Assembly (NCBI GenBank): GCA_964471235.1
Contig: CAYYGL010000002.1
Location: 1 to 64,000, forward strand
DNA from: CAYYGL01 sp964471235
Lineage (GTDB): Bacteria; Calditrichota; Calditrichia; RBG-13-44-9; J075
Direction of reading: 5' to 3'
DNA: 64,000 nt
A program made the position numbers and the translations under genes. Each line of letters begins with the position of its first letter. The first letter of the stretch is position 1. The notes under the pieces are model-generated. The model had not been told where the DNA came from, searched no databases, and saw only the letters and a program-made list of their open reading frames with translations. Positions 57,882 to 64,000 of the stretch are shown here, piece by piece.

Positions 57882-58223
57882 TCAATCTAAAAGGAAAGGA
57901 GGGGAGCGGTTGGGGGTTGGATAGCTTAAGAAATATGTTAAAAAAGATGGCGTAAGGGGGTTTAAATACTGGACATTCAATTGATGCATCGGCAGGGTCG
58001 AAAAGAGCGGAGGTGAAAAGACAGTTCGAGCAATTACGCATGCCAGGCACAAACGAAATTCGGATGTATCTATCTTAGTTATATTTTCCGTATGAGTACC
58101 GTCTTGATGTAGAGTTTTTATGAACGATGTGGGATGGGTGTGAAACATTCCTGTCCAGGATAAAAACCAACTGGTCAGGAGCAATAGAATCAAGGTCTGT
58201 TTTGGGAAATCTTGATACTGCAA
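57882..58223 (-). CDS. Small His/Cys exported protein upstream of the metal uptake operon
   Basis: A 113-residue protein starting at a TTG with GAGG 7 nt upstream. It has a signal/TM segment (LILLLLTSWFLSW), a histidine-containing part (MFHTHPT, then HQDGTHTE), a CLAC motif and a second hydrophobic region ending NRSPPFLLD. This resembles the loose pattern of small His/Cys proteins (DUF2946-like) seen near metal transport genes, but I cannot prove family membership. It reads in the same direction as the metal operon, 225 bp upstream of it. Confidence 0.5.
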   Translation of the reverse strand: MQYQDFPKQTLILLLLTSWFLSWTGMFHTHPTSFIKTLHQDGTHTENITKIDTSEFRLCLACVIARTVFSPPLFSTLPMHQLNVQYLNPLTPSFLTYFLSYPTPNRSPPFLLD

Positions 58224-58985
58224 CGACTTTCCTCAGGTTTAAACTCTAAAAACGGAGTTAATGTAAAGGATATTACCTGAAAAATCAAGTTGTTCCTGTT
58301 TCGTCAATGTCTCGGGGTTGAAAAAAGATCATGTCACAAGATATATCAGCAGAGATGTCCTTTCCTGTGGTTTCATCGATCACTCTCGGAAAGATCTATC
58401 CAGGGCGTTGTCCCTGGCTATAATATTAAGCCCCGTTGGGGCAACAAAGGGATACGATAACAGCACACACGGCAAAACCGAAGCCTCTCAACCCCAAAGG
58501 GGTCAAAAAAGACAGCGAAGAGCAATATCTACCGCAAGCTGCAAGTGAACAGCCGCATCGGCGCGGTGGGTAAAACAAGGATGAGGGGTGGGTGAATCTA
58601 AAACGTTTTTGAATAAAGGCGGTAGGGTAACTACTATCGCAGTCGGTTGATTTCAGGCAGATGACACCGTTTCGGGTTAAGGCGTTCTCCCGCTACACGA
58701 ATGCCCGGAGAATCGGTCATCGAACTTTCCTATAGCAAATCCGGGGAAGCTGATCGATAAAGGCAGCTTAATTGCTCGGGCGGTGGGAAAACGAGACAGC
58801 CGATCCATGAAGAAATAGAGCAATAGCTCCTCAGCTAATATCTCATTTAGATAGCCTTCGGAAAACAGACGATTGTCAATACAGCCAGCTATAGAATCCT
58901 TTAATACGTTCCAGCCGATGTGCAAAGAACCCCCTGCCCCCCCTTGCTTTCTCCCGGGTAAATGTGTAAAATTCGACCGTACGTT
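58224..58985. other. 762-bp spacer with short GC hairpins
   Basis: No confirmed gene. Near 58400-58500 GCCCCGTTGGGGC and ACCCCAAAGGGGT hairpins and CCAGGGCGTTGTCCCTGG occur within 110 bp, a look common to dispersed repeats in FCB genomes. Short frames in both directions here have no recognisable family. A minus-strand frame around 58680-58920 could be a gene remnant but I cannot assign it. Confidence 0.4.
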
Positions 58986-60050
58986 ATGAAACCCAAAACT
59001 ACCACATTGCTTCTGCTGCTGTTTTTTCTTTTCCAGTGTCTGAAACAGAATGAGCCGCTGGGCAGCACAGGAAACGATCACATCATCGGGGACTTGAGCT
59101 TACCCCCCGAGATTACCATCACGTATGCCAGCAATGAGCCGGGGAACCGGGTTATCAGGGGAAGGGTGAACAATGTGGATGTGAATCTCACCAGGGTGGT
59201 GCTGTGGGCAAAGACGGATAAATGGTATGTTCAACCGCTGATTGATGCCCCATTCACGAAAATTCAATCCAACGGGGACTGGGAGAATTGGACTCATCCC
59301 TGGACGCGTATCGCGGCGCTGTTAGTGGATACCACCTATCAACCCGGGGCGATACGGCTTGAGCATCCTGCGACTGACCCCGGTGTGCTTGCCTGGGATG
59401 AAAAGCCGGAGAAAAGCGCAGACCGCATTATTGAGTTCAGCGGCTATCAATGGCGGGTGAAAACGGCGGATATCAAACTCGATCCGGGACCGAATTATTT
59501 CTCCGACAGCAGTGAATCCGTTTGGGTGGATTCGGCCGGGCTGCATCTTGCCATCCGGCAGCGGGATGGGAAATGGTTCTGCGCCGAGGTAGTGCTTCTG
59601 ACGTCGCTCGGCTATGGAGAATACACCTTTCAACTGGTAAGCCGGGTGGATTCCCTGGTAGAACCGGTGGTCTTTGCCGGATTTGTCTATGAGTCAGTGG
59701 ATCGGGAAATTGACATCGAATTTTCCCGGGGACTTGCTGCACCGGATAATTCCCAATACGTGGTGCAACCGTTTCAAACGCCCGGCAATCTATGCCGCTT
59801 CACCATGCCGGCAACAGCGACATCCACGCATCGCTTTACCTGGCATGCCGATTCGATTTTCTTTGCCAGTTGGGAAGGATTCGCCGATGCCCCCACTCAA
59901 AACACGCTCATTAATTCATGGCCCTACCAGGGCGCGGATATCCCACCGCCCGGAAACGAACGGATGCGTTTTAACTTGTGGTTGCTCCAGGGGCAGCCTC
60001 CCCAACAGGAAGCAGCGGTAGTGGTACGCTCCTTTCATTTCACGCCATAA
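58986..60050 (+). CDS. Lipoprotein with GH16-like lectin/glucanase fold
   Basis: A 354-residue lipoprotein. The signal ends at the lipobox LFFLFQC (cysteine about residue 18). An N-terminal beta domain (about 40-135) precedes a concanavalin-like domain (about 150-354) in which SVDREIDIEFSRG matches the GH16 catalytic pattern E-x-D-x-E. The YTFQLVSRVD and HRFTWHADSIFF segments are also found in GH16 enzymes. Beta-1,3/1,4-glucan or galactan cleavage is possible; substrate unknown. The gene is single, convergent with purL. Confidence 0.8.
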   Translation: MKPKTTTLLLLLFFLFQCLKQNEPLGSTGNDHIIGDLSLPPEITITYASNEPGNRVIRGRVNNVDVNLTRVVLWAKTDKWYVQPLIDAPFTKIQSNGDWENWTHPWTRIAALLVDTTYQPGAIRLEHPATDPGVLAWDEKPEKSADRIIEFSGYQWRVKTADIKLDPGPNYFSDSSESVWVDSAGLHLAIRQRDGKWFCAEVVLLTSLGYGEYTFQLVSRVDSLVEPVVFAGFVYESVDREIDIEFSRGLAAPDNSQYVVQPFQTPGNLCRFTMPATATSTHRFTWHADSIFFASWEGFADAPTQNTLINSWPYQGADIPPPGNERMRFNLWLLQGQPPQQEAAVVVRSFHFTP

Positions 60051-60191
60051 AGCGAGTTTTTCAGACAGGATGAATATGATTTTCTCGATTAAAAAAAGAG
60101 TATCTGAGGGAGCGGGCAAAAGAAGAAGCGCTGGTTCTGGACTTTCTACGTCCCCAATCGACCACACTCCATTTACCAAGCCCCTCCTCCC

Positions 60192-62414
60192 TCATTCCAT
60201 CACTTTCTCCAATTCCTGAAAATAAATTTCCGATAACTCCGCAACAGGGATGTGGAAAACTTCCTTAATGTTCAGAGTTGAGCCGCCAACCTGACCGAGG
60301 GGAATGATAGGAATGTCTCGTTTCCAAAAAAACGATTCGATGTCTTCCCGATGTTCCGGCACCACCGACAGCAAAAACCGCGATTGACTTTCGCTGAACA
60401 GAAACCACTCCGGGCGCAACTTTCCGGGAGCAATCTGAACCTGCGCTCCGATGGGCTTCTCCGCATTCATGATGCAGCATTCCGCCAGGGCGACCGCCAG
60501 ACCACCGTCGGAAAGGTCATGAGCAGAGTTCACCCACCCGCGGCGGATGGCTTCCAATACCGTCTGTTGAGTGCGATGCTCCAGTTCCAGATCCAGCACC
60601 GGGGAATCCCCGGTGACCTTACCGTAAACTTCTTTCAAAAACTCACTCCCACCGATATCCGGTTTGGTTTCCCCTACCAGATAAATCAGATCCCCTTCAT
60701 TCTTAAAGAATGCGGTAGTGAGATGGGAAATGTCTTCAACCAATCCCACCATACCGATGGTGGGGGTGGGATACACCACGCTCTCCGGGCTTTCGTTATA
60801 AAAACTGACGTTTCCGCCGGTCACCGGGGTGTCGAACACCCGGCAGGCGTCTCCCATCCCTGCCACGGCTTCCCGGAACAGGTAAAACATCTCCGGTTTG
60901 TAGGGATTGCCGAAGTTCAGGCAATTGGTAATCGCCAGGGGCTGGGCGCCGGTTGCCACCACATTGCGCGCGGCTTCCGCCACGGCGATTTGTGCCCCCC
61001 GGCGCGGGTTCAGATACACATATCTGCCGTTGCCATCGGTGGTCACTGCCAGTGCTTTTCGGGTGCTTTTAATCCGCACTACCGCGGCATCACCGCCCGG
61101 TAAAACTGCCGTGTTGGTTTGCACCTGGGTGTCGTACTGCTCATACACCCAGCGCCGGGAGATGATGTTCCGGGATGAAAAAACCTTGAGAAACGCAGCC
61201 CGCAGGTCGGTGACCGGTGGTAGCTGCTGAAAATCATACTGCTGTACTTCATCCAGGTAAGCCGGGCGCCGGTACTCCCGGTAATACACCGGCGCTCCCC
61301 CGCCCAGCACACAAGTCTCCGGCGGCAATTCGGCCACGGATTCCCCTTGATAAAACACTTTTAAGACCGGTTCATCCGTCACCTCGCCGATCTGGGAGCA
61401 CAGCAAATCCCATTTATCGCAGATAGCGTACATCCGGTCTTCAGCTCCTTTTTTCGCCACTGCCAACATCCGTTCCTGGGATTCGGAGAGCAAAATCTCG
61501 TAAGCGCTCATCCCGTCTTCCCGCACCGGCACTTTATCTAAATCGATTATCATGCCGCTGTCCCCCTTGGCGCTCATTTCCGTGGTGCTGCAAGTAATGC
61601 CGGCAGCGCCCATATCCTGAATGCCCACCAGAATCCCCTCGGCAATCATCTCCAGGGTGGCTTCCAGCAGTAATTTTTCGGTGAAAGGATCGCCCACCTG
61701 CACATTGGGGCGTTTTTCTTCCGAATCCTCTCCAAGCTCTTCAGAGGCAAAGGTGGCGCCGTGAATGCCATCCCTCCCGGTACGGGAACCGATGATGAAT
61801 ACCGGGTTGCCGGCGCCCCTGGCAATTGCCGAAGCAGTTTGTTCATGGCGCACAATCCCCACGGTCATGGCATTCACCAGGGGGTTACCGTCGTAGCAGT
61901 CCTCAAAATACACCTCCCCGGCAATCGTGGGCACCCCCAGGCAGTTACCATAATCGGCAATCCCGCGCACCACACCGTCGAACAGGTAGCGGTTGCGGGA
62001 TTTATCCAATTTCCCGAATCGCAGCGAATTCAGCGCGGCGATAGGGCGAGCACCCATGGTGAAGATATCCCGCATAATCCCCCCTACCCCGGTGGCTGCC
62101 CCCTGGTAGGGCTCCACCGCTGAAGGATGGTTGTGACTCTCGATTTTAAAACAGACTGCCAGTCCGTCGCCGATATCTACCAGACCGGCATTTTCCTCCC
62201 CGGCGCCCACCAACAGTCTGCCTCCGGAACGGGGTAATTTTTTCAACTCGGCAATGGAGTTTTTGTAGGAACAGTGCTCGCTCCACATCACGGAGTAAAT
62301 GCCTAATTCGGTATAATTGGGTACCCTACCCAGAATTTCTTTGATACGCTCAAATTCTTCCTCAGTGAGCCCGTGCTGCCGGGCTAATGCTAAGGTGACT
62401 TCCGGTTCGTGCAT
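60192..62414 (-). CDS. purL: Phosphoribosylformylglycinamidine synthase II
   Basis: A 740-residue small-type PurL, which uses ammonia from PurQ to convert FGAR to FGAM. The start region [11 protein letters not shown], the [24 protein letters not shown] loop, and the repeat-like second half ([33 protein letters not shown]) are all conserved. Small PurL needs PurS and PurQ, which are not in the window. It is not in an operon here. Confidence 0.97.
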   Translation of the reverse strand: MHEPEVTLALARQHGLTEEEFERIKEILGRVPNYTELGIYSVMWSEHCSYKNSIAELKKLPRSGGRLLVGAGEENAGLVDIGDGLAVCFKIESHNHPSAVEPYQGAATGVGGIMRDIFTMGARPIAALNSLRFGKLDKSRNRYLFDGVVRGIADYGNCLGVPTIAGEVYFEDCYDGNPLVNAMTVGIVRHEQTASAIARGAGNPVFIIGSRTGRDGIHGATFASEELGEDSEEKRPNVQVGDPFTEKLLLEATLEMIAEGILVGIQDMGAAGITCSTTEMSAKGDSGMIIDLDKVPVREDGMSAYEILLSESQERMLAVAKKGAEDRMYAICDKWDLLCSQIGEVTDEPVLKVFYQGESVAELPPETCVLGGGAPVYYREYRRPAYLDEVQQYDFQQLPPVTDLRAAFLKVFSSRNIISRRWVYEQYDTQVQTNTAVLPGGDAAVVRIKSTRKALAVTTDGNGRYVYLNPRRGAQIAVAEAARNVVATGAQPLAITNCLNFGNPYKPEMFYLFREAVAGMGDACRVFDTPVTGGNVSFYNESPESVVYPTPTIGMVGLVEDISHLTTAFFKNEGDLIYLVGETKPDIGGSEFLKEVYGKVTGDSPVLDLELEHRTQQTVLEAIRRGWVNSAHDLSDGGLAVALAECCIMNAEKPIGAQVQIAPGKLRPEWFLFSESQSRFLLSVVPEHREDIESFFWKRDIPIIPLGQVGGSTLNIKEVFHIPVAELSEIYFQELEKVME

Positions 62415-62589
62415 GAATGACCTCGGTTATGATTACAACGGAACCAATTTTACGGAAAAAAGACAGGCAGTGCAATTGAGGATAGAAAAAGTGTTAATCC
62501 CGGAGAAATTCCAGGGCATCCATTAAATCGTTGGATATTTTTTCCTGACTGAATCCAGGATAAAATTTCTCGCTCAAGTCAAGTCGGCT

Positions 62590-63096
62590 ATGGCAGATGA
62601 AACCACTCATGACATGAAGATCGTATTTCGTGTTAAGTGGGACGGTCGCATAATACCGGGGATCACAAAAGTAAGTGAATTGAGACGAAAAACCGAGGTT
62701 ATTCCCCTCCGAAACGGTGGAGACCCCAGTATTCAATACAGATCTCCCGGGATAACAAGCTACGAACCGATCGTCATATCAAGACCCCGCACGGCAGACA
62801 AGGAATTTGAAAGATGGGCTAATAAAGTATAGAGTCTCGGAAGCGGATCAGGGAGGGAAGTATCGTTGAAAGATTTTCGAAAGGATATTGTTATCGAATT
62901 GCTGAATGAAGCCGGGCAGGTGATGATGGCTTTTATGGTGTATCGATGCTGGCCATCCAGGTACAGTGCTCTACAAGACCTTGATGCCAACAGTCAGGAT
63001 ATTGCTATCGAATCATTAACTCTTGAATACGAGGGCTGGGAAAGAGACTATTCAGTAGTGGAGCCGGTGGAACCCTCTTTTACGAAGCCTGAATAA
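62590..63096 (+). pseudogene. Contractile-tail tube protein gene (T4 gp19/TIGR02241-like) with in-frame amber
   Basis: One frame encodes two halves separated by a single TAG at 62830-62832. The first half has VFRVKWDGRIIPGITKVSEL, NGGDPS and EFERWANKV; the second SLKDFRKDIVIELLNEAGQV, VYRCWPSRYSAL, DLDANSQDIAIESL and LEYEGWERD. Together they match a phage-type tail tube protein of about 165 residues. In relatives as I recall them the stop position is an aromatic residue, so TGG to TAG or TAT/TAC to TAG would explain it. No other tail genes lie nearby. It is a remnant, an error in the sequence, or an amber read-through. Confidence 0.8.
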
Positions 63097-63166
63097 ATTT
63101 CTAACGAATAAAAAACGCTACGCCAGAGGAATAACGGTCTGGACCGAAATCGATCTGATTTTTCAA

Positions 63167-63328
63167 TTATCCAATCAACAGGTAATACGCTTTAAGGGCG
63201 ATGGCAGCGGCAATGTACGCCAGCACCATTCCCGTGGCGCGCACCAGGGTGGTATGACGATGCTGAACCATATAAAATGATGAAATGGTTAACACGAAGG
63301 AAAATATCAAATATACATAGCCCAACAC
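63167..63328 (-). CDS. 53-residue two-helix membrane protein
   Basis: A short gene with a GTG start and a strong GGAGGTGA 3-4 nt before it. The protein has two hydrophobic helices (YLIFSFVLTISSFYM and GMVLAYIAAAIALKAYYLLI) joined by a basic loop with HRHTTLVR. Sequence composition and the ribosome-binding site support a real gene. No family recognised. It lies between the tail-tube remnant and the hydrolase gene; the hydrolase stop is about 150 bp upstream on the same strand. Confidence 0.6.
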   Translation of the reverse strand: MLGYVYLIFSFVLTISSFYMVQHRHTTLVRATGMVLAYIAAAIALKAYYLLIG

Positions 63329-63479
63329 AGGTCACCTCCATGTGAAAAGTGGGATAAAAATCATTTCTTGCCTTCCCAAAAACAGGCAAATCAATTATGA
63401 CTGACCGCTTATGAATAATGCAACAATCAGCGCTGCCGGGGGTTGATTTTGAACACTTTTTTCAAAACCAAAATTTCCA

Positions 63480-64000
63480 TCACTTAATCAAAGTGGAAAT
63501 GGCTTTGAATTGTTCAGTACCCGCCACCAGGCACAGTTCCAACAAAATGGATTCATAGGTGGAAATAATCATTCCGTGGTGTCGCATCCGTTCAATGGCA
63601 ACTTGCTTATCATTCAACTTCCGGGAAGAGACGCAATCTTCGATAATCACCGGTTGATATCCACGTTGCAGTAAGTCGATAGCGGTCTGCAAGACGCAAA
63701 CGTGGGTTTCGATTCCCATCAGAATAATCTGGTTTTTACCCAGGTCTGATAAGGTATCCATAAAATCCGGATCGGCACAGCAACTGAAGGTTAATTTTTC
63801 CAGCGGGTCATACTTCCCCAACGCTTTTGCCACGGATGGGATGGTTTTCCCCAATCCTTTGGTGTATTGCTGAGTGACAATTAGCGGAATATCCAGTATC
63901 TTCAAACCGCTGATTAAGGTAATAAGGTTTTTTTCCAACTGCTGGTGTTCATGGATATGCGGAAACAGCCGCTCCTGCACATCCACCACCACCGCAACCG
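63480..64000 (-). CDS. Isochorismatase-family cysteine hydrolase (5' end beyond window)
   Basis: At least 173 codons; the open frame runs off the window so the true start is outside. The catalytic set of the family is visible: D in VVVDVQERLFP, K in the QLEKL-like PLEKLTFSCC region, and C in GIETHVCVLQTAIDLL. The cis-peptide motif GIETHVC is diagnostic. Members hydrolyse amides such as nicotinamide or act on related substrates; YcaC-like is the nearest group by feel. Substrate unknown. Confidence 0.9.
   Translation of the reverse strand, partial: VAVVVDVQERLFPHIHEHQQLEKNLITLISGLKILDIPLIVTQQYTKGLGKTIPSVAKALGKYDPLEKLTFSCCADPDFMDTLSDLGKNQIILMGIETHVCVLQTAIDLLQRGYQPVIIEDCVSSRKLNDKQVAIERMRHHGMIISTYESILLELCLVAGTEQFKAISTLIK

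Noticed and set aside
58318..58548. 76-codon plus-strand frame in the 58-kb spacer
   Set aside because: Its sequence comes from short GC hairpins of a repeat-like region; no start signal.
58677..59081. 134-codon minus-strand frame overlapping the GH16-like gene start
   Set aside because: Part of it looks protein-like, but it overlaps the signal peptide of a well-supported gene and has no recognisable family. It may contain a gene remnant; not enough evidence to annotate.
60351..61103. 250-codon open frame on the plus strand
   Set aside because: Antisense to purL, whose motifs are unambiguous.
62494..62736. 80-codon minus-strand frame beside purL
   Set aside because: Mostly antisense to the tail-tube gene, which has clear family similarity on the plus strand.
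1..64000. tRNA, rRNA or CRISPR arrays
   Set aside because: No cloverleaf-like T-loop consensus, rRNA-like stretches or regularly spaced direct repeats were seen on reading both strands by eye.

Overview
The window is bacterial chromosome with no rRNA, tRNA, CRISPR array or intact prophage. Gene content points to the FCB superphylum (Bacteroidota/Chlorobi/Calditrichota-like lineages). Evidence: proteins ending in type IX secretion (T9SS)-like sorting domains, a PorP/SprF-family outer-membrane protein, a two-component-regulator-type propeller protein, SBP-II-type lipoproteins, HprK paired with a mannose-family EIIA, and an Mrp ATPase without its CxxC pair. A lineage near Calditrichota/KSB1 is my guess. 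A run of ten N at 43133-43142 shows a scaffolded draft assembly, probably metagenomic.

Layout. 1-8500 (minus): an iron-sulfur assembly operon, rrf2-sufB-sufC-sufD-sufS-sufU-sufT followed by a bacilliredoxin, a Rieske ferredoxin and a second SufU paralogue. It starts from a well-formed promoter followed by an IscR type-I-like palindrome. 8743-16268 (minus): Mrp ATPase, then an OppF-type ATPase directly coupled to four envelope glycosyltransferases (two GT-C, two GT4). 16618-17682 (minus): plsX. 18335-26656 (plus): ppdK, argR, a radical-SAM-family protein that has lost its cluster cysteines, and RNase G. 26954-32744 (minus): smg-topA-xerC-hpf-hprK-ptsIIA, with a terminator between hpf and hprK. 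33396-33800: a DoxX-like membrane protein with a strong terminator. 34057-36456 (minus): a secreted propeller protein. 36538-40150 (minus): ribD-ribE-ribBA-ribH under an FMN riboswitch.

41004-53016 (plus) is the most unusual region. It is a tightly packed run of nine genes: TPR lipoprotein, giant FG-GAP/CARDB surface protein with a T9SS-like C-terminus (interrupted by the N gap), PorP/SprF, an ExbB/TolQ proton-channel subunit fused to Ig-like domains, two different ExbD/TolR subunits, a TonB-like single-pass linker protein, a large TPR lipoprotein and a secreted protein of unknown family. I read it as a candidate proton-motive-force-driven envelope machine serving a PorP-linked surface protein. 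That role is inferred.

53036-57656 (minus): a coiled-coil PD-(D/E)xK-type protein, a LOG-family protein, and a metal ABC uptake operon (permease, binding protein, outer-membrane protein) with no ATPase beside it, preceded by a small His/Cys protein. 58986-60050 (plus): a GH16-like lipoprotein. 60192-62414 (minus): purL. The end holds a contractile-tail tube gene broken by one in-frame amber codon, a 53-residue two-helix membrane protein, and the 3' part of an isochorismatase-family hydrolase. A MITE-like repeat with 14-bp terminal inverted repeats occurs three times (17800, 26711, and a truncated copy at 33991).
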